50,193 nucleotides of DNA from Candidatus Thermoplasmatota archaeon (GTDB lineage: Archaea; Thermoplasmatota; SW-10-69-26; JACQPN01; JAJPHT01). The DNA is taken from contig DATLGO010000083.1 of NCBI GenBank assembly GCA_035540375.1, positions 1 to 50,193 of the forward strand. The letters run 5' to 3'. Made by a program: the position numbers and the translations under genes. The notes beneath the pieces were generated by a model, which was not told the origin of the DNA, did no database searches, and saw only the letters and a list, made by a program, of their open reading frames with translations. Positions 1 through 7,768 of the stretch are shown here, piece by piece; within the stretch, counting starts at the first letter, position 1, and every line of letters starts with the position of its first letter.

Positions 1-29
1 GCCCCCGCCCGGTCGTCGTGGACGGGGGC
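1..29 (-). terminator. GC-rich hairpin after secreted protein A
   Basis: An inverted repeat GCCCCCG (1-7) / CGGGGGC (23-29) lies just past the stop codon of the minus-strand gene ending at 37. It could be a transcript-end hairpin. The sequence beyond it, where a T-run would be, lies outside the window, so the terminator role is only inferred from position. Confidence 0.45.
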
Positions 30-36
30 TACGGGA

Positions 37-1320
37 TCAAGGTCCGTGCCGGTAGTCGAACGGCGCGGTGGATCCTTCCGTGTCGTAGATGGCCCAGCTC
101 CGCGCCGCGCGATCCGTGGGCGACGGGTTGTGCGGCCGGTAGCGCGGGTAGTACCAGATGTCGATGAGCGCGGTGTCGTGCTTGTGCTCTGCATCGTAAT
201 CCGGGTCGCTCGGGTCCGGAAGGAACGGGTTGAACGGGTGGCTGAAGCCTTCGGCGTTGTCGTTGTCGTCGAAGCACGTCCACTCGCTTTTCACGGAGGT
301 CGAGGTGCCATCCGCATTGCGTTGGTAGGTGTTCGAATCGCAGCCGTTCGTGGCGCGGGTCGAGCTGAGGTTGTGGGTCGCGCCATTTGTCGTTCGGCCC
401 GGAAGGTCGTTCATGAACATGACGACTTCGGCGTTGTAGCGCCGGTAGTTGTGGTAGACGACGCCGTCCTCGGGGGACGGCCGCGGGTAGCTCGTGTTGT
501 GAGCGTAGGCGTCGTACGTGCACCCGTCCGGACCTTCGACGTTGCCATCGTAACAGACCAGCTGGCCGTCGATCAGCGCGGGCTGATTGTAGCCTGCCGG
601 GGGATTGTCGATGTATGCGCCGCAGTTGCTCACGCCGTCATCCGACGTGAAATCGGGAGAACCGAGGATGTTGACGAACCAGGCGACGGTCGACCCGATG
701 GTGTACGCCGTCTGGGTTCCCTGGGCGGGACCGTTCGGGAAGTCCTCGATCTTGTCGTACTGGTTGTAGCTATAGGAGATCTGGTATTTGTCGACGACGA
801 ACGTGTGGTCGTTCGGGTCCGTGATGAAGTACTGTTCTTGCCAGTTGGCGGTCCACTCCGGCGAGTTGAACGGGCTGGGGCGGCCTGCCGCATCGATCAC
901 GGGGGTCAGCGTGCCGCCGCGCTCTTCCGGCGTCCGGAAGCGCGGCGTGCCCGCGGGCACGACCATGACGAACCCGCCGCACGGATAGCGGTTGCAGGCG
1001 TAGGAACCGTCCGGCTCATAGGCGCAGTCGGTGAGGTTGGCGTTCGCCGAGGACATCGCCTGCTGGGGGCTGATGAGATACTGGTCGTTGAACCAGAGCT
1101 TGCCGCCCGAGACGACCTTCTCGCGGACGAGGACCGTGACGCCGGTGATGTTCTTGTTCGTCATCGCCTGGACGACGGTGAAGACGTTGTGGCCTTCGAT
1201 GACCTGCTCGGTCTTGAACTTGGTACCGTTCGAGACGACTTGACCGGCGACGACGACGCCGGGCAGGATCACGATGGCAGCCACCGCAGCGACGATGAGC
1301 AGCCGGGTCCTCCTTTCCAT
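37..1320 (-). CDS. Secreted protein A, paralogue of the protein at 43448-44659
   Basis: A 427-aa exported protein of unknown function. It has a signal peptide (MERRTRLL, then a hydrophobic run ending VVVAG at about residue 26) and no obvious second membrane segment. It shares a string of blocks with the protein at 43448-44659: EGHN, NITGVTVL, KLWFNDQYL, RYPCGG, DPNDHTF-VDKY, HNYRRYNAE, SHPFNP and HDTA. The pair is therefore a true family with conserved Cys, which suggests disulfides outside the cell. The ATG at 1320 is preceded by a Shine-Dalgarno GAGGAGG about 10 nt upstream. No clear TATA box is seen in the 140 bp upstream. Function unknown; a surface or pilus-like role would be a guess. 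Confidence 0.88.
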   Translation of the reverse strand: MERRTRLLIVAAVAAIVILPGVVVAGQVVSNGTKFKTEQVIEGHNVFTVVQAMTNKNITGVTVLVREKVVSGGKLWFNDQYLISPQQAMSSANANLTDCAYEPDGSYACNRYPCGGFVMVVPAGTPRFRTPEERGGTLTPVIDAAGRPSPFNSPEWTANWQEQYFITDPNDHTFVVDKYQISYSYNQYDKIEDFPNGPAQGTQTAYTIGSTVAWFVNILGSPDFTSDDGVSNCGAYIDNPPAGYNQPALIDGQLVCYDGNVEGPDGCTYDAYAHNTSYPRPSPEDGVVYHNYRRYNAEVVMFMNDLPGRTTNGATHNLSSTRATNGCDSNTYQRNADGTSTSVKSEWTCFDDNDNAEGFSHPFNPFLPDPSDPDYDAEHKHDTALIDIWYYPRYRPHNPSPTDRAARSWAIYDTEGSTAPFDYRHGP

Positions 1321-1463
1321 GAGAGTGGAGCCTCCTCGGAGGGAGGGAGACCATCGGCGGCCATCAAGGGTCGTGTGTCACCGGATGGAGGGACAGGCCC
1401 CCCGAGGGGACGGCCGACGGGAACGCAAAGGCCATCCGGGGCGCGGGGGTTGACCTCGCCCAC

Positions 1464-1548
1464 GCAGGGGTAATCAAGCCCGGCCAACGATGCTGGACTT
1501 AAGATCCGGTCCTGAAGAGGTTCGCAGGTTCGAATCCTGCCCCCTGCA
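1464..1548 (+). tRNA. tRNA-Leu (anticodon UAA)
   Basis: A full cloverleaf can be drawn. The acceptor stem GCAGGGG (1464-1470) pairs perfectly with CCCCTGC (1541-1547), with A1548 as discriminator. The anticodon stem is CTGGA/TCCGG around loop CTTAAGA, giving anticodon TAA. There is a long variable arm with a CCT/AGG stem, and a perfect T stem GCAGG/CCTGC around TTCGAAT. The long variable arm plus anticodon UAA identify leucine. CCA is not encoded and no intron is visible. The gene lies antisense to the 3' end of the minus-strand CDS 1474-4215. Confidence 0.95.
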
Positions 1549-4215
1549 TCGCGTTTTCGGCGGGATCAGGCCGGCGAGGGCGAGCGCCCCCCAAGCGAGG
1601 AGGGCGGGGAGCGGCGTCGAGGCCCGTTCGGCCTCGACGATGCGGACCGCCTCGTTCCCGACGGCGTCGCGGGCGACGAACGTGACGCGCGACCATCCGG
1701 GTGGCCGCGGCACGACGGCGCGGTGCAGACCCCCCGGCTCCTCGTCGAGCGCGACCTCGAGGGGTCCTTCCGCCCGCTCGAATCGGGCGACGACGCCGGT
1801 CGCGCCCTCGGTTTGCGCCGCAAGCTCGATCGATCGGTCGCCGACCGCGCGAACCGACGCCTCGACGATCGCCGGAGGCGTGGTGTCGAGGGTCACGTTC
1901 CAACGATCCGCCCGGACGAGGCCCTCGAGGGAGGTCGCGCGGACGGCGACCGTCTTGGGTCCGTCGCGCCAGCCGGCCGCCGAAACTTCGAAGGGATAAG
2001 CGAACGGCCTGTAACCTTCGCCCAGGTCGATCTCGGCCGAGCGCGTCGTGCCCGACCGGACCTCCGCGAAACGGAGGAGCCGCGACGCGAGGATCGCGCT
2101 GTCGTTGAAGTTGACGGGCACGAGACCCCCGTAGGGCTCGCCCGCGACCCTCCAGGCGGACCGGTGGGTATGGGAACGCCGATCCTCGGTGGCCTCCTCC
2201 GCGCGCGCCTCGATCGCATGGAGGCCTGCCTCGGAAGGCGCGAACGCGCCGCGCCACACGTCCGGGCCCGCGCGCTCGACGGGCACCGGCGTCCTCGCGC
2301 CCGAGGGCGCCGTCACGGTGATCGTCACCCGCGCGACGCCCGTCGCGTCGACGGCGCGCGCGACGAAGGGCGCGACCTGGCCGAGGAGTCCCGTCGCGGC
2401 GGGTTCGAGGAGCGCGATCTCGGGCGGCTCCGTGTCGTCCAGCGCGATCGCGGTCGCGTGGCGCGCATGGATCGAGGTCCGGTTCTCGACGACGGCATGG
2501 AGGGTGAGCGGCCCGCTCAGCGGGCCGGGGTAGGCGGGAACGTCCACCCGCAACGGCACCCTTTCGGGAACGCCCCCGGCGCCCACCTCGAGCGTCCACG
2601 CGCCGGACAGCCAGGAATGGTTGGATGAGGCGTGGACGACGACCCTCTCCGGGCGGTCCCCCCGATTGAGGACCGAGAATCCGCCGTCGACGCCGAAAAG
2701 CTCGAACCGCGAGCCCGGGACGAGGCGGAGCGTCGCGGGTCCGCGGATCTCCAGGCTCGGATGACGGACGTGGATCGCAACGCTTGCGGTCTCGCCCTCC
2801 CGGTTCGCGTCGCCCGCGACGGGAGCGACCTCCGCCCGCACCGAGAGGGACCCTCGAAGCCCGCCCGTGTCGATCGGCCAGACGAGATCGCGCGCGGCGC
2901 CGGGGTCGAGGGGCGGAACGGCGAGCGTGGTGGACGCGATGACGCGAGCGTTGTCGCGCAGCGCGACCTCGAGCCTGGATTCCGGGGCGGCGACCCGGCC
3001 GCGATTCGCGACCTCGATGAGGGCGGTCACGCGATCCCCGGCGTAGACCTCCGGCGGAAGGCCGAGCCGGCCGATCGCGAGGTCGGGGCCCGCCTTCACG
3101 ACGTCGACGGACGCCACGGCCGCGAGCGTGGCATGCGGCGCGCGCGGCTCGATGACGGCGCGGTCGACGGCGCGGACGGAGAGGTTGACGCGCGCGGCGG
3201 CCGCAAGCGCGAAGTCGGGCGCGACGCGGATCGTGACGCGTCGGCTCTCGCCCGGCGCGAGGTCGAGGACGGGGCGCGGGCTCGCGGGCAGGAGCCTCGA
3301 TGCGGCCGAGGGATCCTCGAGCGCGACCGAGACGGTGGCGAGCCGCCGGTCGACCTCTGCCTCCACCTCGTAGAGCGCGCGCGTTTCTCCGCGATGGGAC
3401 ACCGTGGCCGCGAGCGCGAGGGCTTCGCCGTCGAACGCCTGCGCGCGGTTCGGGAGTTCCGCGATCGCCAGGACGCGCCCGAGCGCGAAGGCGGAGTCGT
3501 TGACGCGGAGCGGGGGCGCGCTCGCCGACCGGGTCGCATCCGGATGGATCGAGGAGGCCGCGGTGAGGGAAAGCGCGAGCGCGTTCGCCGCCGAGGGGGC
3601 CTCGACCCGGAGGAATCCGTCGATCGCCTGGCCGGCTGCGAGCGTCGGTCGGGCCGACGACATCGCGACGCTCCATCCCTCGGACGCCGCGAGCGACAGC
3701 GCGGGCGCATCCGGCCCGTTACCGACGTTCGAGAGCCTGAAACGCAGGAACGTCGTCGCCCCGGGCGCCACGACCGGGTCCGCGACGGGATCGAACGAGA
3801 GCGCGAGCGCGGGGGCGTGGACGAACAGGTCCGCGCGACGCGTGTCGTTGTCGGGGTTCCCGTCGCCCGACGCCGTCGCGCGCGCGACGAGCACCTGCGC
3901 GCCCGCGCGAGCGGCATCGGCCAGGAAGGTCGTCCTGAACGTGGACGAGGAGCGGGAAGCGACGAACATCCGGTAGCCGAGAGGGTCGCCGGAAAGCGCT
4001 CGCGTGCCGTCCTCCCAGGTCACCTCGAGGCTCGCGACGACGCCCGCGGACCCCTCGTTGCGCACCGTGATGGCGATCTCGGCACGCTTCCCGGCCACGA
4101 CCGGGGTCGCGATGTCGACGGCGGCGACGCCGACGTCGACCGGCTCCTGCCCGACGACGGGGGGGACGAGGAGCGGCAGCAGGAGCATGGCGAGAAGCCA
4201 ACGCGCGCGGCTCAT
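1474..4215 (-). CDS. CARDB/NEW3-type membrane-anchored exoprotein; 3' end read through antisense tRNA
   Basis: A 913-aa exported protein, last gene of the MoxR/DUF58 operon. The signal peptide (MSRARWLLAMLLLPLLVPP, cleavage probably after VVGQ) is followed by tandem CARDB-like beta-sandwich modules. Typical phrases are EIAITVRNEGSAG near residue 45 and TALIEVANRGRVAAPESRLEV near 400; Ig-like modules follow. A hydrophobic segment at about 866-886 would anchor it. The reading frame does not stop there. It runs into the tRNA-Leu, and the last 24 residues (containing GQDSNLRTSS) are the antisense translation of that tRNA, with the TGA at 1474-1476. Its ATG overlaps the stop of the upstream gene (ATGA, 4212-4215). 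The module family is recognised by pattern; ligand unknown. Confidence 0.85.
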   Translation of the reverse strand: MSRARWLLAMLLLPLLVPPVVGQEPVDVGVAAVDIATPVVAGKRAEIAITVRNEGSAGVVASLEVTWEDGTRALSGDPLGYRMFVASRSSSTFRTTFLADAARAGAQVLVARATASGDGNPDNDTRRADLFVHAPALALSFDPVADPVVAPGATTFLRFRLSNVGNGPDAPALSLAASEGWSVAMSSARPTLAAGQAIDGFLRVEAPSAANALALSLTAASSIHPDATRSASAPPLRVNDSAFALGRVLAIAELPNRAQAFDGEALALAATVSHRGETRALYEVEAEVDRRLATVSVALEDPSAASRLLPASPRPVLDLAPGESRRVTIRVAPDFALAAAARVNLSVRAVDRAVIEPRAPHATLAAVASVDVVKAGPDLAIGRLGLPPEVYAGDRVTALIEVANRGRVAAPESRLEVALRDNARVIASTTLAVPPLDPGAARDLVWPIDTGGLRGSLSVRAEVAPVAGDANREGETASVAIHVRHPSLEIRGPATLRLVPGSRFELFGVDGGFSVLNRGDRPERVVVHASSNHSWLSGAWTLEVGAGGVPERVPLRVDVPAYPGPLSGPLTLHAVVENRTSIHARHATAIALDDTEPPEIALLEPAATGLLGQVAPFVARAVDATGVARVTITVTAPSGARTPVPVERAGPDVWRGAFAPSEAGLHAIEARAEEATEDRRSHTHRSAWRVAGEPYGGLVPVNFNDSAILASRLLRFAEVRSGTTRSAEIDLGEGYRPFAYPFEVSAAGWRDGPKTVAVRATSLEGLVRADRWNVTLDTTPPAIVEASVRAVGDRSIELAAQTEGATGVVARFERAEGPLEVALDEEPGGLHRAVVPRPPGWSRVTFVARDAVGNEAVRIVEAERASTPLPALLAWGALALAGLIPPKTRCRGQDSNLRTSSGPDLKSSIVGRA

Positions 4216-4658
4216 CCTTCAACGCTCCCGGAACGGCGAAGGGCGGCCGTCGCGCCCGCGAAGCCGAGGAGCGCGAGGGCCGCCGCGAGCGCGAAGGACG
4301 CGACGCCCGCATCCGGCGGAAGCGGCGCCGCGTGGGCGAGGAGGACGAGCGCGAGCGCGGCGGCCGGGCCCGCGAGGGGGAGTCCGGAGCCCGGCGGGCG
4401 CGTCGCGGCTTCGAGGGCGGCAAGCGCGGGAAATATCCAGGCGAGCTCCGCGGCCTCGAGCGCGCCGCGCGGGGCGAGCGCGAGCGCCAGGACGACGGCC
4501 GAGACGAGCCCGACGAGCTTCGAGCGGCCCGAGGGCAGGAAGGCGAGGACGACGCCCGCGGCGAGCGCGACCGAGCCCGCGGGATCGAGACCCGCCGCGG
4601 CGCGGAGGCCTGCGGAGGCCGCAAGAAGCGCCCCGGTCGCGAGGGCGTCAGCGCGCAA
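4212..4658 (-). CDS. Small multi-pass membrane protein
   Basis: A 148-aa, Ala/Leu-rich protein with about four hydrophobic segments (around residues 5-25, 28-62, 93-112 and 118-140) and few charged residues. It is very probably an integral membrane protein. It starts inside the 3' end of the DUF58 gene (11-bp overlap) and ends with an ATGA overlap with the next gene, so it is co-transcribed and probably translationally coupled. No family recognised. Its place between DUF58 and a surface protein suggests a membrane partner of the MoxR/DUF58 system. Confidence 0.75.
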   Translation of the reverse strand: MRADALATGALLAASAGLRAAAGLDPAGSVALAAGVVLAFLPSGRSKLVGLVSAVVLALALAPRGALEAAELAWIFPALAALEAATRPPGSGLPLAGPAAALALVLLAHAAPLPPDAGVASFALAAALALLGFAGATAALRRSGSVEG

Positions 4659-5853
4659 GGAGCGCCGCCTCCAGGTCCTCGCCGAGCTTCCAGTCGACGA
4701 TCTCGAATCCTTCGGCGCGGAGACGTTCGAGCGCGCGCGTCCGCGTCGCGAGCAGCTCGGGGCCCGCCTGGAGCGCGCGGAGAGGGGGTTCCGGCGCGAC
4801 GAGCGTCGGATTCGACCCCAGGTCGCGCGCGACCGCGAGGGCGCGCGCGAGGCTCGGATCGGCGACGCCGCTCGTGACGAAGTACACCGGGGAATTCCTT
4901 CGGATCGCTCCGAGATGCGAGCGCACGGCAGCCTCGAGAAGGCCCGCGCCTCCGCTCGCGCAGGCTCCGAGCGCGTCCAGAAGCTCGCCGAGGCGCGGGT
5001 TGGCTGCGAGCGAGGCCCGCCGCGCCTCCTCCTTCACGAGAACGAGCGTGAGGTGATCCTTCGCGCGCTCGTGGTGCGCGAGGATGCCCGCCGCCGCGCG
5101 ACCGCTCCTTGCGCGCGCGGACGTTTCCGCGGGACCGAGGTCCTCCTTCGCGCGAAGGTCGAGGAACACGACGACGCGGGCGTAGCTTTCGCGCGTCACC
5201 TGATTGACGATGGTCTCCCCCGCGCGCGCGGACGCTTTCCAGTTGATGCGCCGCACGCTGTCGCCGGCGCGGTATTCGCGCAGCGCGAAGAACTCCATGC
5301 CGTCGCCGGGTCGGGCGACGCTGTGCGCGCCGAGCGCGGGCTCGGGATTGCGCGCGGACGCGCGGTGGCGGCCGAGCGACGCAGGCACCGGACGCACGCG
5401 GACGTCGATGCGCGGAGCGATCTCGACGCGGCGCTCGAAGAGCCCGAAAACGTCGCGATGGGCGAGCGCATGGGGGCCGAGGTCGCTCGGGCCCCAGACG
5501 CGGGCGCGCCAGCCGAGCGTGAGGGTGGTCGCGCCCTCGCGGAGCCTGAAGGGGATCTCGCTCATCGGCCCCGCGAGCGCGGCCCCGCCGCGCGGGACGA
5601 GGATCGCGCGCGTCGAACGCCGGCCGCGGATCGTGAGCCGCTCCTCGAAGGCCTCCCCCTCGACGAACCGGTCGCGGGGAAGCTCCCGCAGGCCGAGGAG
5701 GGCCGGCGCGCGCAGCGTCGCGGCGGCAAACGCGAAGGCCGCCGCGATCCCGAGGGTCGCGACCGCGAACGACGGGCTGCCCAGGGCGAGGGCCGCGAAG
5801 GCGCTCGCAAGGAGCGCGCCGGCCGCCGCGCGTCCCTTGAGGGTGAGCCTCAT
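4648..5853 (-). CDS. DUF58 domain protein
   Basis: A 401-aa protein with two N-terminal hydrophobic segments (residues about 10-48) followed by a cytoplasmic DUF58 domain. The hallmark REYRAGDSVRRINWKASAR is present around residues 190-210, preceded by GDGMEFFAL; the C-terminal half resembles the von Willebrand A-like fold usual for the family. DUF58 proteins are almost always partners of MoxR ATPases and are thought to take part in assembly or modification of envelope complexes. The open frame extends far upstream, but the ATG at 5853 overlaps the MoxR stop (ATGA) and begins the first plausible membrane segment, so it is the start chosen. Confidence 0.92.
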   Translation of the reverse strand: MRLTLKGRAAAGALLASAFAALALGSPSFAVATLGIAAAFAFAAATLRAPALLGLRELPRDRFVEGEAFEERLTIRGRRSTRAILVPRGGAALAGPMSEIPFRLREGATTLTLGWRARVWGPSDLGPHALAHRDVFGLFERRVEIAPRIDVRVRPVPASLGRHRASARNPEPALGAHSVARPGDGMEFFALREYRAGDSVRRINWKASARAGETIVNQVTRESYARVVVFLDLRAKEDLGPAETSARARSGRAAAGILAHHERAKDHLTLVLVKEEARRASLAANPRLGELLDALGACASGGAGLLEAAVRSHLGAIRRNSPVYFVTSGVADPSLARALAVARDLGSNPTLVAPEPPLRALQAGPELLATRTRALERLRAEGFEIVDWKLGEDLEAALLAR

Positions 5854-6851
5854 GGTTTCACCGTGAACTTGGGAAGGGGCGTCGCTTGGAGGATGTCGGC
5901 CATCACGTCCTTCGCCGCGCGACCCGACAGGCGCGCCTGCGGTCGGAGGATGATGCGGTGCGCGAGCGCGGGGACCGCGAGGGCCCGGACGTCCTCCGGA
6001 ATGACGTAGGTGCGACCCGAGAGCGCCGCCCACGAGCGCGCGAGCTTGAAGACCGCGAGGCTCCCGCGGGGCGACGAGCCCGCGAGGACATCGGGGTGCG
6101 ACCGCGTGCGCGTGATGATGTCCGTGATGTAGTCGTAGACGGGGCCGCTGACATGCACGTGCTCGATGGCCCTCGCGAGACGGTGCAGGATCTCCGAGGA
6201 AGCCACCGGCGTCACCTGGAAGTTGTCCTGGCCTCGTCGCGCGCGGCGCTCGAGGATCTCGCGCTCCTCCTCGCGCGAGGGGTATCCCATGCTGAGCTTC
6301 AGCATGAAGCGGTCGAGCTGGGCCTCGGGCAGGGGGTACGTGCCTTCCTGCTCCACGGGATTCTGCGTCGCGAGGACCATGAACGGCGACGGGAGGCGGT
6401 GCGTAGCCCCCTCGATCGACACCTGCTTCTCGGCCATCGCCTCGAGGAGCGCCGATTGCGTCTTGGGCGAGGCGCGGTTGATCTCGTCCGCGAGCAGGAA
6501 GTTCGTGAAGATGGGGCCTTGCCTCAGCGAGAAGGTTCCCGCGTTCTGGTCGTAGATCGATCCGCCCGTGATGTCGCCCGGCAGGAGGTCCGGCGTGAAC
6601 TGCACCCGCCTGAACTCGCACCCGGAGGCCTGGCTGAGCGCGCTCGCCATGACCGATTTTGCGAGGCCCGGCATGTCCTCGAAAAGGATGTGGCAGCCTT
6701 CCGTCACCATGCCCGCGGCGACGTAACGGAGAACCTCGTGCTTGCCCACGATGACCTGCCGAACCTGCGAGAGGATCGCTTCGACGTTCGCGCGCGCCTC
6801 GAGGACGGCGGCTTCGATCTGCTTGGGCGAGGGGGCTTCTCGTGAAGTCAT
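5850..6851 (-). CDS. MoxR-family AAA ATPase
   Basis: A 333-aa cytoplasmic ATPase. The Walker A loop is the MoxR variant EDMPGLAKS (about residues 54-62). Walker B is LLADEINRAS (about 109-118), sensor 1 lies in VLATQNP (about 152-158) and the arginine-finger region is near LDRFMLKL. The C-terminal lid domain contains the SSPRGSLAVFKLARSWA block typical of MoxR. Length is normal for the family. MoxR proteins act as chaperones with DUF58/VWA partners, and the gene for such a partner lies immediately downstream. Both ends are 4-bp ATGA overlaps with neighbours, which fixes the ATG at 6851 although the frame is open much further upstream. Confidence 0.95.
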   Translation of the reverse strand: MTSREAPSPKQIEAAVLEARANVEAILSQVRQVIVGKHEVLRYVAAGMVTEGCHILFEDMPGLAKSVMASALSQASGCEFRRVQFTPDLLPGDITGGSIYDQNAGTFSLRQGPIFTNFLLADEINRASPKTQSALLEAMAEKQVSIEGATHRLPSPFMVLATQNPVEQEGTYPLPEAQLDRFMLKLSMGYPSREEEREILERRARRGQDNFQVTPVASSEILHRLARAIEHVHVSGPVYDYITDIITRTRSHPDVLAGSSPRGSLAVFKLARSWAALSGRTYVIPEDVRALAVPALAHRIILRPQARLSGRAAKDVMADILQATPLPKFTVKP

Positions 6852-7768
6852 CGAGATCGATCTCCAGGCGGGTCTCTTCCGTTCCTGAGAGGGATGTCCG
6901 CAGGCGTCTCGCGGAGGAGGTCGGCGACGAGCCGGAGGCTCACGTCCTCCCGCGGATCGCGCGCGGGGACGAGCGCGAGGGCGCAGGCGACGAGGACGGC
7001 GGCCCCCGCGGCGAGCATCGCGAGGTCGCGGCCCGCAACATCGGCGACGGCGAGCGCGAAGAGCCCGGCCGCCGCGATCGGCCGCGCCGAAGGGTCCGGG
7101 GAATAGACGAGGCGGGCGTCGCCGGTCGGGGGATCGACGAGCGCTTCGAGCGCTTCCGGCTCGAGGCGACCGGGTCGGCTCGCGGCGACGAAGACGACGC
7201 GCCCCTCGCCGTGACGAGCCGCCACGGCGACCGCGAAGGGCCCGGCGGGCTCGCCGGCGTCGAGCCGCGCGTTGTCGTTGGTGTCGCGGTAGGCGCGGCC
7301 CGTCGCGAGGGCGATCGGGTCGAACCCGGTTTCGCCCGGATCGATGGCGAGGAGCCCGGAGGCCCCGAACGTGATCCCTTTGGAGAGGACGGGCGCCTTC
7401 GCGTCCTCGACGCCGTGGACGATCCCCGCGAGGACCCGCGGCGCCTCGCTTGCGCCGGGCCTTCGCGCGAGCGATGGATCGGAGGAGAGGATCCAGACGT
7501 CCCCTCCCCGCTCGGCGTATGACCAGAGGACCGCGCGTTCGGCGTCGAGGACGATCCTGCGACCGGCCACGACCACGGCGTCCGGATCGCGCGCGGCGTC
7601 GCCGATCCACGCGAGGGGCGATGCGGTCCGGATCACGTCCCATCCCCGCGTCGCGAACGCTTTCTCGGGTCCGTCCTCCGGCGCCGTCGCGAGATCGATC
7701 GCGCTCGCGACGGTCGCGAGCCCGAGGAGAGACGAGAGCGCGAAGGCCGCTATCCGCCACGCCTTCAT
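6848..7768 (-). CDS. DUF4350-like membrane-anchored protein
   Basis: A 306-aa protein with an N-terminal signal or anchor segment (MKAWRIAAFALSSLLGLATV) and a second hydrophobic region near residues 245-285. The outer domain has the pattern of DUF4350 proteins that accompany MoxR/DUF58 genes: a short N-terminal stretch on a 'day of decision' fold, then ERAVLWSYAERGGDVWIL, where a glycine-rich strand follows a helix. A DTNDNARLDAGEPAG segment (about 168-182) looks like a small calcium-binding loop. It overlaps both neighbours by ATGA, so it belongs to the operon. The DUF4350 assignment rests on size, topology and context and is moderate. Confidence 0.8.
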   Translation of the reverse strand: MKAWRIAAFALSSLLGLATVASAIDLATAPEDGPEKAFATRGWDVIRTASPLAWIGDAARDPDAVVVAGRRIVLDAERAVLWSYAERGGDVWILSSDPSLARRPGASEAPRVLAGIVHGVEDAKAPVLSKGITFGASGLLAIDPGETGFDPIALATGRAYRDTNDNARLDAGEPAGPFAVAVAARHGEGRVVFVAASRPGRLEPEALEALVDPPTGDARLVYSPDPSARPIAAAGLFALAVADVAGRDLAMLAAGAAVLVACALALVPARDPREDVSLRLVADLLRETPADIPLRNGRDPPGDRSR

